Assembly (NCBI GenBank): GCA_030263805.2 | Contig: CP136010.1 | Location: 4,417,001-4,481,000 of the forward strand | Length of the DNA: 64,000 nt | Direction of reading: 5' to 3' | Source: Pseudomonas sp. FeN3W | GTDB taxonomy: Bacteria > Pseudomonadota > Gammaproteobacteria > Pseudomonadales > Pseudomonadaceae | Shown here: one piece after another, positions 33,608 to 40,961 of the stretch | How positions within the stretch are numbered: position 1 is the first letter of the stretch | Layout: each line of letters opens with the position of its first letter | Made by a program: the position numbers and the translations under genes | Notes under the pieces: model-generated | Seen by the model: the letters and a program-made list of their open reading frames with translations, nothing else | Databases searched by the model: none | Told to the model about the DNA's origin: nothing

Positions 33608-34351
33608 CTATTTCCGGTCGACCCGGAACTGGTACTTGAAGGCGTCGCCGCGGTAGCACAGGTATTCGAAATCGATCGGCCGACCGCTGCGGTCATGGGT
33701 CAGCCGCTCGACGCGCAGGATGGGTTCACCGGCCTTGAGGCCGAGGTAGGGCTGGTGTTCGTCGTCGGCCAGGGTGGCGTCGAGGCCGATGGCGGCATGG
33801 CCGAGGCCGATGCCGAAGCGGTTCTCCAGCAGCGGGAAGATGTCGCCGGACAGGTCCAGGCCGAACAGCCGCTGGCCGATGTCCAGCGGGAAGTAGCTGT
33901 GCTCCAGGCATACCGGGGCGCGGTTGAGAAAGCGCACGCGCTTGACCTCGACCACGTCCGCACCGGGCGCGAGGTTCAGCGCGGCGGCTGCCGGCTTGGG
34001 CGGCTTGCGCTCCTGAATCGACAGCAGCCGTGCGGTCGCTTCGTAGCCCTGGGCGGCCATGGCCTCGCCGAAGCCCTGCAGGCGCTGCACGTTCTGCACT
34101 GCCTTGGGCTTGCTGACGTAGGTGCCCTTGCCCTGGGCGCTGAACACCAACCCCTCGTTGTGCAGGTCGCGCAGCGCTTGGCGGATGGTGATGCGGCTGA
34201 CGCCGAAGGCGGTCATCAGCTCGTTTTCCGAGGGCAGCCGTTCATGCACGGCATAGTCGCCTTCGAGGATCTTGCGTCTGAGGGTGTCGCGGATCTGCAC
34301 GTACAGCGGCAGTGGCGACTGACCTGGGGCGAGCGGTTCGAGGCGGCTCAT
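33608..34351 (-). CDS. GntR-family regulator (HutC/UTRA type)
   Basis: 247 residues. The N-terminal winged helix contains RDTLRRKILEGDYAVHERLPS, ENELMTAFGVSRITIRQALRD and GKGTYVS; the C-terminal two thirds form a UTRA ligand-binding domain (VKRVRFLNRAPVCLEHSYFP, VERLTHDRSGRPIDFEYLCYRGD). HutC-type regulators usually repress the operon that takes up and degrades their ligand. A perfect palindrome lies 14 nt upstream of its start (34366-34379), with a similar site before the binding-protein gene. Confidence 0.93.
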   Translation of the reverse strand: MSRLEPLAPGQSPLPLYVQIRDTLRRKILEGDYAVHERLPSENELMTAFGVSRITIRQALRDLHNEGLVFSAQGKGTYVSKPKAVQNVQRLQGFGEAMAAQGYEATARLLSIQERKPPKPAAAALNLAPGADVVEVKRVRFLNRAPVCLEHSYFPLDIGQRLFGLDLSGDIFPLLENRFGIGLGHAAIGLDATLADDEHQPYLGLKAGEPILRVERLTHDRSGRPIDFEYLCYRGDAFKYQFRVDRK

Positions 34352-34365
34352 GGGCGTGGCTCCAG

Positions 34366-34379
34366 CCTGTCATGACAGG
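34366..34379. promoter_or_regulatory. Candidate GntR operator
   Basis: Perfect 14-nt palindrome CCTGTCATGACAGG directly upstream of the GntR gene. Length and CTTGT..ACAAG-like halves fit HutC-type operators. A related site lies at 37647-37660. Confidence 0.5.
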
Positions 34380-34422
34380 TCATGTCGAGCGTGGGCGCAG
34401 GCAAGGGACGAATCTGCATGGC

Positions 34423-35295
34423 TCAGCCTCCGTTCTGCTGTTGGAAGGCGCGCAGGGTTTCCTGGCGGATCAGGTCCAGGCACTGGCGCTTGTAGTCGAT
34501 GAAGGCAGGGTCGGTGAGCAGGCTCTGCTCGCGCGGTCGCGTCAGCTCGACGCGGATGTCGGCGATGATCCGTCCGGGGCTGGCGCTCATCACCACGATG
34601 CGGTCGGAGAGGAACACCGCCTCGTCGATGTCGTGGGTGACGAACACCACGGTGTTCTTGAACTCGCGCCAGATCTCCAGCAGGTTCTCCTGCATCATGA
34701 TCCGGGTCTGCGCGTCCAGTGCGCCGAACGGCTCGTCCATCAGCAGCACGCTGGGATAATTGGCCAGCGCGCGGGCGATGCCGACACGCTGCTGCATGCC
34801 GCCGGACAGCGTGCCGGGATAGGCGTCCTCGAAGGCGGCGAGCCCCACCAGCGAAAGGAAGGTGCGCGCCACGCCGGTGGCTTCGTTACGTGAAGCGCCG
34901 GCCATCAGCGGGCCGAAGGCGACGTTCTCGCGCACCGTCTTCCAGGGGAACAGCGAGTGCTGCTGGAACACCATGCCGCGGTCCGGGCCGGGTCCGGCGA
35001 TGGGCTGACCGTCGACGGTCAGCTCGCCGCGGGTGGGTTTGACGAAGCCGGCGATGGCGTTCATCAGGGTCGACTTGCCGCAGCCCGAGGGGCCGAGCAG
35101 GCAGACGAACTCGCCGGGGCGAATCTCCAGGCTGGCCTGTTGCACCGCGGCGCGCTTGCCGCCGGCGTGGTCGAATTCGATGGACAGCGCACGCACGCTG
35201 ACATGGCCGCGCCCGTCGCCCTTGGCCGCGGCCTTGGCGCGCAGCCGGCTGTGGTCGAGCACGGCGAGGCGGTTGTCGGAGACGATCGCATTCAT
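34423..35295 (-). CDS. ABC transporter ATP-binding protein (SsuB/TauB-like)
   Basis: 290 residues with Walker A GPSGCGKST, Q-loop in VFQQHSLFPWKTV, signature LSGGMQQR, Walker B LLMDEPFGALD and H-loop FVTHDIDEAVFLSD. Belongs to the taurine/alkanesulfonate/nitrate subfamily. It overlaps the upstream permease gene by 4 nt. Not closely similar to the other ATPase of this type at 3395-4198. Confidence 0.94.
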   Translation of the reverse strand: MNAIVSDNRLAVLDHSRLRAKAAAKGDGRGHVSVRALSIEFDHAGGKRAAVQQASLEIRPGEFVCLLGPSGCGKSTLMNAIAGFVKPTRGELTVDGQPIAGPGPDRGMVFQQHSLFPWKTVRENVAFGPLMAGASRNEATGVARTFLSLVGLAAFEDAYPGTLSGGMQQRVGIARALANYPSVLLMDEPFGALDAQTRIMMQENLLEIWREFKNTVVFVTHDIDEAVFLSDRIVVMSASPGRIIADIRVELTRPREQSLLTDPAFIDYKRQCLDLIRQETLRAFQQQNGG

Positions 35296-36197
35296 GACCG
35301 GCCCCCCTGCTGCTGCCAGCGCAGCAGCGGCACGCAGGCCTTACGCACGAGCAGCGTGCAGAGCGTGCCGAGCCCGCCAATGGTGAGCATGCCGATGATG
35401 ATTTCCGGGTACTTGACCAGGGTGTAGCTGGTCCAGGTGAAGTAGCCGATGCCGTATTGGCCGCTGATGATTTCTCCGGCCAGCAGCGAGAACCAGGCTA
35501 CGCCCATGCCGATCGCCAGGCCTGCGACGATGCTCGGCATCGCGCCGGGGATCACCACGTGCCAGAGGATCGCCCGGTTGCTGGCGCCCAGGCTGCGGGC
35601 GGCACGCACCAGGACGTCCGGCGTCTGCTCCACGCCGTGCACGGTGTTCAGCACGATGGGGAAGAAGGCGCCGAGAAAGGTGATGAAGACGATGCTCGAC
35701 TGCTCGGTCGGTAGCATCAGGATCGCCAGCGGAATCCAGGCCACCGCCGGAATCGGCCGGAACAGCTCGATGTAGGGCAGCAGGATGTCTTCGGCCCAGC
35801 GCGAACGGCCGATCAGCACGCCGCACAGGACGCCGAGCACTACGGCGTAGGCATAGGCCAGCGCGATGCGTTCCAGGCTGTGGACGATGTGCAGGTAGAA
35901 CTCGCTGCTGCCCAGCTGCTGGATCAGCGTCTGGCCCACCAGCAGCGGTGCCGGCACGTTCTCGAAATTGATGAACAGGTTGAAGCCCGTGGCGGTCGCC
36001 AGATGCCAGATCAGCAAGGCTCCCAGCAGCGCCAGCACGCGCACCAGGTAACGCCCGGCCATCGGCGGCAGGCGGCGCGGGGCGGAGGTGGCGGCAACCG
36101 GCGCTGGCTGGGGCGCCGGCGCAGCGGTCAGCAGCGGCCGGTCGGCTTCTGGCGTTGCCGGTTCGCTATCGAACAGGGGGGTCGGTTTGACGCTCAT
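35292..36197 (-). CDS. ABC transporter permease (SsuC/TauC-like)
   Basis: 301 residues. The first 50 form a proline- and alanine-rich cytoplasmic stretch (PAPQPAPVAATSAPRRLPP), longer than usual. Six helices follow, with the EAA loop VRAARSLGASNRAILWHVVIP. Partner of the ATPase (4-nt overlap) and of the large binding protein encoded 52 nt upstream. Confidence 0.93.
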   Translation of the reverse strand: MSVKPTPLFDSEPATPEADRPLLTAAPAPQPAPVAATSAPRRLPPMAGRYLVRVLALLGALLIWHLATATGFNLFINFENVPAPLLVGQTLIQQLGSSEFYLHIVHSLERIALAYAYAVVLGVLCGVLIGRSRWAEDILLPYIELFRPIPAVAWIPLAILMLPTEQSSIVFITFLGAFFPIVLNTVHGVEQTPDVLVRAARSLGASNRAILWHVVIPGAMPSIVAGLAIGMGVAWFSLLAGEIISGQYGIGYFTWTSYTLVKYPEIIIGMLTIGGLGTLCTLLVRKACVPLLRWQQQGGRS

Positions 36198-36249
36198 GCG
36201 GTCACTCCTCGGCTTGAGGCGCGGCCCGTGGCACGGGCCGCACAGGGGC

Positions 36250-37620
36250 TCAGTCCAGCATCGCCACGGGGGCGCCGGTCAGCAGGGTGCTGCCGCCGTG
36301 CTGGGCGATGTGCTGCTCCGAGTCGCTTTTCTTCATGAAGGCCAGCACCTCGCCGCTGGCGTCCTTGACCAGGTAGGCCGTCTTGCCGAACAGCTTCAGG
36401 CCCGTGAGGTTGTCGTAGACGTAGGTGGCGTTGATGGCTTTGCCCGATGCCTCGGCGTCGGCTTCGGCGGCGAGCATGGCGGCGGTGCTGTCGTAGGCGA
36501 CGATGCCCTGCTCGGCGAACCAGATTTCCGCCGGTTTGCGCCCGGCGGCGCGTGGCGTCGGGCTGACCACGCTGGTGACGGCCGCGGCGTAGTCCAGGCC
36601 CAGGTCGGCGTAGGCCTTCTTCAGGTAGCGGTCGTCGATCCAGGCGGCGAAATCCAGATCGGGAATCTGCATTTCCTGCTGCAGCAGGGCGTGGTCGTAT
36701 TTCATCGCCTCGACCCACTGCGGCTTGATGCTCGCCTCCATGGTCGAAATGCCGCCCTGGCTGAAATACAGGTACAGCACTTCCTTCTCCACGCCGGTCC
36801 ACTCGGCGACCTTTTCCGCGGCGCGCCGCGGGTCGTCACTGATCCATTGCTGCGCGGCCAGGGTGGCCTTGAGCACGCCCTCGACCACCTCGGGGTACTG
36901 CCGGGCGAAGTCGTCGCGCACCACGATGCCGTGGAAGGTGGGGATGCCGGCCTCGCTGCCGTCGTAGATCTTCCGTGCGGTGCCGCGGAACTCCATGATC
37001 TCGGACCAGGGGCAGAAGTCGGCATGCGCGTCGATCTTGCCGGCGGCAATGTTCGCCGCGCCCACCGGTGGGCTCTGGTTGACCAACGTCACCTTGTCGG
37101 ACAGTCCGGCGTCGCGCAGCACCTTCAGCGTCATGCCCCAGGCCGCACTGCCGACCGGGGTGGAAAGGCTCTTGCCGGCGAGGTCGGCGAGCGACTGCAC
37201 GGGTGAGTCCTTGGGCACCACGATGCCGTTGCCGGTGCCCTTGAGGTTGTAGCCGGTCACCGCGATGAAGCGCGTCTGCTGCTTGCCGGTGGCCTGGAAC
37301 TTGGCGCCATTGACGATCAGCGGGTAGTCGCCCATGACGCCGAAGTCGAGCTTGCCGGCAAGCATCTGGTTGGTGATCGGCGGGCCGGAATCGTAGTCGC
37401 GAAACTCGATCCGGTAGTCGGCGTCCGCATACTTGCCCGTGTGCGGCAGGTGCTTGTTCAACAGGTCGAGCTTCTCCAGCACGATGCCGCCGGAGACGGT
37501 GTTGGTGACCATGCTCTGATGGCCGATTCCGATGCGGATGGTTTCCGCCGCCAGCGGGCCGCTGAACAGCAATACCGATCCGAGTAACGAGGTCGCAAGC
37601 AGGCTATTCCGGTTGTCCAT
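36250..37620 (-). CDS. Sulfonate/nitrate-type substrate-binding protein fused to a NosL-like C-terminal domain
   Basis: 456 residues, about 120 more than normal for the family. Signal peptide at 1-25 (LLATSLLGSVLLFSGPLAAE). Residues 26-335 follow the SsuA/TauA fold: IRIGIGHQSMVTNTVSGG, GKLDFGVMGDYPLIVNG, GKSLSTPVGSAAWGM, AGKIDAHADFCPWSEIMEFRG. Residues from about 365 (AEIWFAEQGIVAYDSTAAML, TYVYDNLTGL, KTAYLVKDASGEVLAFMKK, HIAQHGG) run parallel to the NosL core (FADG..., IYVQD, TAWYV, ASF..., EHGG). The Cys-Gly-Met copper site of NosL is absent. It is the first gene of the run and lies behind a candidate sigma54 promoter. The fusion is inferred by eye. Confidence 0.8.
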   Translation of the reverse strand: MDNRNSLLATSLLGSVLLFSGPLAAETIRIGIGHQSMVTNTVSGGIVLEKLDLLNKHLPHTGKYADADYRIEFRDYDSGPPITNQMLAGKLDFGVMGDYPLIVNGAKFQATGKQQTRFIAVTGYNLKGTGNGIVVPKDSPVQSLADLAGKSLSTPVGSAAWGMTLKVLRDAGLSDKVTLVNQSPPVGAANIAAGKIDAHADFCPWSEIMEFRGTARKIYDGSEAGIPTFHGIVVRDDFARQYPEVVEGVLKATLAAQQWISDDPRRAAEKVAEWTGVEKEVLYLYFSQGGISTMEASIKPQWVEAMKYDHALLQQEMQIPDLDFAAWIDDRYLKKAYADLGLDYAAAVTSVVSPTPRAAGRKPAEIWFAEQGIVAYDSTAAMLAAEADAEASGKAINATYVYDNLTGLKLFGKTAYLVKDASGEVLAFMKKSDSEQHIAQHGGSTLLTGAPVAMLD

Positions 37621-37646
37621 TTGTCTTCACCTTGGCGGTTGAGCAA

Positions 37647-37660
37647 CTTGTACTAACAGG
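37647..37660. promoter_or_regulatory. Second candidate GntR operator
   Basis: CTTGTACTAACAGG matches the palindrome at 34366-34379 at 10 of 14 positions, with both outer halves kept. It lies 27 nt upstream of the binding-protein start and just downstream of the candidate sigma54 promoter, a position suited to repression. Confidence 0.4.
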
Positions 37661-37682
37661 GCATGACGCCTGCTTTTGAAGG

Positions 37683-37699
37683 TGCACCGGCTGTGCCAG
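37683..37699 (-). promoter_or_regulatory. Candidate sigma54 (-24/-12) promoter
   Basis: On the minus strand CTGGCACAGCCGGTGCA matches the YTGGCACGRNNNTTGCW consensus at 12 of 14 defined positions, with the GG and GC pairs at the obligatory 10-nt separation. The transcription start would fall near 37671, about 50 nt before the binding-protein start. Confidence 0.5.
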
Positions 37700-38031
37700 A
37701 ACTCCGCGGATCGGGACTATGTTCCTGTTTTGAGAATGGATTTCGGCCTGCGACTGACCAATCGATCAGGCGGCTGCCCAGCGCTATGGCGCCCGCCGAT
37801 GGTGCGCACCGGGCCACACCGTCCCAACGCGGCGCAGCCGGCGCTGCCACGGTTAGAACAAGTGGAACAAGTGCGCAGAAGGGAATCGATTCAGACCATC
37901 GATCGGGTACGGCCGCCCGTACTCACGAGCGGCAGCAGAACTGATTTGGCACGGCCAGGCGTAGCGCAAGCTTGGTCAGGCGCTGGGCTGAGAGGAGGTT
38001 GCCGGTCCGCAGGCACCAAGATGTCCTGACC

Positions 38032-39573
38032 TCAGCGCTCAGCATCCACCTCGATATCGAAGGCGATGCTCCAGTTGTGCAGCGGGTAGGGCTGGTGCAC
38101 CAGTGCCTTGATGTTGGCTTCGGCAGGCATGAGGTCGGGCAGGTATTCGTAGGTGGCGTCGGCGTGCATCGGGTCGCTGTCGCGCAGCTGGCCGGCGCCG
38201 CCGACCTGGTGACTGGCGTAGCTGATGCGCGGTTGGCCACTGAGCTCGCGACCGGCGCGCAGCCGCACCACGGTATCGGCGGCGATTTCGACGGCTTCGA
38301 TGGGGACTTCGCCCTGGTCGTCATGCAGCACGAAACCCTTGTTCTCCACGTCGCGGGCCTGGTGGCCGATGTACGGCTGGTCGAACTCTAGCGGCGGGTG
38401 CGGTACGTAGTAGTCGATCAAGACGTCGCGGCCGTCCGCCGTGGCCTGGCGCGGTGCGAGTGGGGTCCAGCCCTTACGCTCGATGACGACGCGATGGTAG
38501 ACCTTGCCGAGCATCTGGCCGAACCAGCGATAGCCGTTCGCCGACAGGTGCACGCCCTTGTCGGTGTAGGGGTAGACCGGGCCGACCAGGTACCAGCCGG
38601 GTTCTTCCTGGGCCAGCTCCCATTGCGCCATGCCGATGGCGAGCGAGCCGTCCTTCACCGAGGATTTGGCGTCGGTCTGGTAGCTGAAGAAGGCCGGCAT
38701 CTGCTCCTGTCCGCTGATGGCCTGGGTGTCCGCGTAGAGGTCGTCGCGCAGCTGGCGCAACAGCCGCTTGTAGCGGGCCTTGTCGTTGACGCCGCCATTG
38801 GTGTGCGAGTAGTCGAATTCGCCCTGCAACCAGAAGAAGGCGCTGACGGCGTAGCTGGCGTTCTCGGCATCGGCGAGGGCCTTGGCCTGGTCCATGGCCT
38901 GCGCCACCCGCCGGTATTCGTGGGTGCCGCCTTTCTTCGACAGCTGGGCGATCGAGCGGCCGGAAGTCGAGGCATTGCTGGCGACGAACAGGTGTTCGGG
39001 GTCGGTGTCGCGACCGAGGTGATGCAGATAGAGCCGGCGTGCCATGTTCAGCGCGCCGACTTCCACCGATTCGCCTTCTTCCTGCGCCTGCGGCGCCAGC
39101 TTGCCGACCTTGTCCGCATCGAGCACGACGGCCGCGTTGCTCTTCTGCTGCACCACCGCCCGCAGAGGGGTGAAGGCGGCCTCGCCGACTGGCTTGAACG
39201 TGGCGCCGCTGTAGGTCGCCGAGCGTACCGCCTGGCCGAGCATGAGGTTGTCGTAGCGCGGCTGGCTGGATAGCGCCGGCCAGCCTTCGGCTGCCGAGGC
39301 GAGCGACTGGCCGTAGGTGATGATGTGGTTGTACTTCGCCGTCGGCGCGGCCGACAGCCGATTCGTCTCCGCCATCAGCTGTGCGCTCAGGCGCTTGTTC
39401 TGCGCGTCACGCTCGGCGAGTGAGCCGTTCGTTGCGAAGGCGGGCAGGGCAATGGTCGTCGCCAGCAGCGCGACGACTCCGGTGCGCAGATATCCGTCAC
39501 GTCGCGCAGAGCGCTTTCCTGCTCGGGGCAGGGCGCTCGGCGCCATTGGTTTCTCGTCCCGTTTCGACCGCAT
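38032..39573 (-). CDS. Secreted SGNH/GDSL-like esterase
   Basis: 513 residues from the ATG at 39573 (GGAG 5 nt before it); ATG at 39546 is an alternative. A signal sequence follows a basic start (RSARRDGYLRTGVVALLATTIALPAFA). The SGNH signature appears as IITYGQSLASAAEGWPALS (block I, nucleophile in GQS), FVASNASTSGRSI, FFWLQGEFDYSH (block III-like, QGE), and DKGVHLSANGYRWFG (catalytic D..H). This arrangement (GQS, QGE, D-H) is that of the sialate O-acetylesterase/CE6-like group. The last 130 residues form a beta domain. It sits just upstream of the siderophore genes, divergent from them; a link with them is not evident. Confidence 0.82.
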   Translation of the reverse strand: MRSKRDEKPMAPSALPRAGKRSARRDGYLRTGVVALLATTIALPAFATNGSLAERDAQNKRLSAQLMAETNRLSAAPTAKYNHIITYGQSLASAAEGWPALSSQPRYDNLMLGQAVRSATYSGATFKPVGEAAFTPLRAVVQQKSNAAVVLDADKVGKLAPQAQEEGESVEVGALNMARRLYLHHLGRDTDPEHLFVASNASTSGRSIAQLSKKGGTHEYRRVAQAMDQAKALADAENASYAVSAFFWLQGEFDYSHTNGGVNDKARYKRLLRQLRDDLYADTQAISGQEQMPAFFSYQTDAKSSVKDGSLAIGMAQWELAQEEPGWYLVGPVYPYTDKGVHLSANGYRWFGQMLGKVYHRVVIERKGWTPLAPRQATADGRDVLIDYYVPHPPLEFDQPYIGHQARDVENKGFVLHDDQGEVPIEAVEIAADTVVRLRAGRELSGQPRISYASHQVGGAGQLRDSDPMHADATYEYLPDLMPAEANIKALVHQPYPLHNWSIAFDIEVDAER

Positions 39574-39701
39574 TTCGGCTCCGTTTGCCACTTGCTGGAA
39601 GCCGTTTCGACGATGACAGGCTGCAGAAGTTCGGTACCTAGCGGTCTTCACTGATGGCTATTTGACACTTCAATCGGCTGCGCAAAACGTCTCGAAATAA
39701 T

Positions 39702-39730
39702 TTGACGCATCTACTGCGTCTGGCTAAATT
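39702..39730 (+). promoter_or_regulatory. Sigma70-type promoter of the siderophore biosynthesis operon
   Basis: TTGACG, 17 nt, then TAAATT. The expected start point is near 39737, just before the Fur-box-like site and 50 nt before amoC. Confidence 0.65.
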
Positions 39731-39743
39731 CGCTGCCTCGATC

Positions 39744-39762
39744 GCAAATGATAATAATTCTG
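39744..39762 (+). promoter_or_regulatory. Fur box upstream of amoC
   Basis: GCAAATGATAATAATTCTG matches 14 of 19 positions of the Fur consensus GATAATGATAATCATTATC, including the central AATGATAAT. It lies at the predicted start point, so Fur-Fe(II) would block transcription. Confidence 0.75.
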
Positions 39763-39788
39763 ATTAAGTTTACTGAAAGGAGGTCGCG

Positions 39789-40961
39789 GTGAACGCATGG
39801 GCTCACGCTGTACCCTCTGGCTCCCATCGGAGCCGCATATTCGCTCCCAGTTTCCGTTTCTATTCGCCGTCGGGCGGGGTCGAGGCCAATGGCTGTTTCG
39901 CCACGCTGGCGACGCCCGCCGAGGAGGACGGCCAGGCGCTCGAACGTAGCGTGCAGCGGGCCTTGGGCGAGGCGCGCGCGGCGGGGCTGAGCAATCCCGC
40001 CGTGGTCGGCGTGATTCCCTTCGACAAGTGGCAGCCGTCGCAGCTGTTCATCCCGCGGCATCTGGCCTTCCTGCAGCCGGCGTCGCCGCCGACGTCGATC
40101 TGCGGCCTGCCTTGTGGCACGGCACGCAGTTGTGTCGAACAGCCGGGCCGCGATGGTTTTCGCCAGGCAGTCAACCAGGCGCTGGACCTGCTGCGCGCCG
40201 GCCGTATCGACAAGGCGGTGCTGTCGCGGCTGTTGCAGCTGGAGTTCGACGAGCCACCATGCGCGCAGACGATCTTCCAGGGCCTGCGTCAGCAGAATCC
40301 CGAGGCCTATCACTTCGCCGTCGAGCTGCCCGATGATGGCGTGCTGATCGGTGCCAGCCCCGAATTGCTACTGCGCAAGCGCGGCCGGGCGTTTGCCAGC
40401 AACCCGCTGGCCGGTTCGGCCAAGCGCTCCGACGATCCGCTGGTGGACGAGTGGGCGGCGCGAGGACTGCTGGATTCGGCCAAGGACCAGCACGAGCACC
40501 GCCTGGTCATCGAGGAGCTGGCCGGCCAGCTGCGCCCGATGTGTCGCAGCCTGAGCATCCCGCTGGCACCGACGCTGCTCAAGACCGCGAGGCTTTGGCA
40601 TCTGTCCACCCAGATCGAAGGTGAGCTGGAGGACGATCTGTCCGCGCTGCGCCTGGCCTGTCGGCTGCACCCGACGCCGGCGCTGTGCGGCTTTCCCACC
40701 GCCGCGGCGAAGCAGGTTATCACCGAGCTGGAGCCGTTCGACCGGGGCGTGTTCGGCGGCATCGTCGGTTGGTGCGATGCCGCCGGCAACGGCGAGTGGG
40801 CGGTGGTGATCCGCTGCGGCATCATCCAGCAGACCCGCGTGCGTCTGTTCGCCGGCGCCGGCCTGGTCAGCGCCTCCTGCCCGGAAGCGGAGTGGCGCGA
40901 GACCGGCACCAAGCTTGGCACCATGCTCGCCGCCTTCGGCCTCGACAAGGAGGCGGTGTGA
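39789..40961 (+). CDS. amoC: Isochorismate synthase (EntC/DhbC/AmoC)
   Basis: 390 residues from a GTG start with a strong AAAGGAGG 6 nt upstream. Chorismate-binding enzyme: GASPELLLRKRGRAFASNPLAGSAKR, DEHRLVIEEL-like HEHRLVIEELAGQL, HPTPALCGFPTAAA and FGGIVGWCDAAGNGEWAVVIRC, all typical of siderophore isochorismate synthases. It converts chorismate to isochorismate, the first step to 2,3-dihydroxybenzoate. First gene of a seven-gene operon; the stop overlaps amoE by 4 nt. Confidence 0.95.
   Translation: MNAWAHAVPSGSHRSRIFAPSFRFYSPSGGVEANGCFATLATPAEEDGQALERSVQRALGEARAAGLSNPAVVGVIPFDKWQPSQLFIPRHLAFLQPASPPTSICGLPCGTARSCVEQPGRDGFRQAVNQALDLLRAGRIDKAVLSRLLQLEFDEPPCAQTIFQGLRQQNPEAYHFAVELPDDGVLIGASPELLLRKRGRAFASNPLAGSAKRSDDPLVDEWAARGLLDSAKDQHEHRLVIEELAGQLRPMCRSLSIPLAPTLLKTARLWHLSTQIEGELEDDLSALRLACRLHPTPALCGFPTAAAKQVITELEPFDRGVFGGIVGWCDAAGNGEWAVVIRCGIIQQTRVRLFAGAGLVSASCPEAEWRETGTKLGTMLAAFGLDKEAV

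Larger units (their letters stand above)
37621..38031. other. Regulatory region upstream of the transporter/AprBA-like operon
   Basis: 411 nt between two minus-strand genes. It holds a candidate GntR operator (37647-37660) and a candidate sigma54 promoter (37683-37699). The remaining 330 nt show nothing recognisable, and open frames here look like shadows. Confidence 0.55.

Noticed and set aside
37663..38029. Short proteins in the region upstream of the ABC operon
   Set aside because: No similarity or ribosome-binding sites; the region better fits a regulatory role.
38032..39573. SGNH esterase as the siderophore-releasing esterase (Fes/IroE-like)
   Set aside because: It lacks the Fes fold motifs, resembles sialate-O-acetylesterase-type SGNH proteins, and amonabactin has amide rather than ester bonds, so no esterase is needed.
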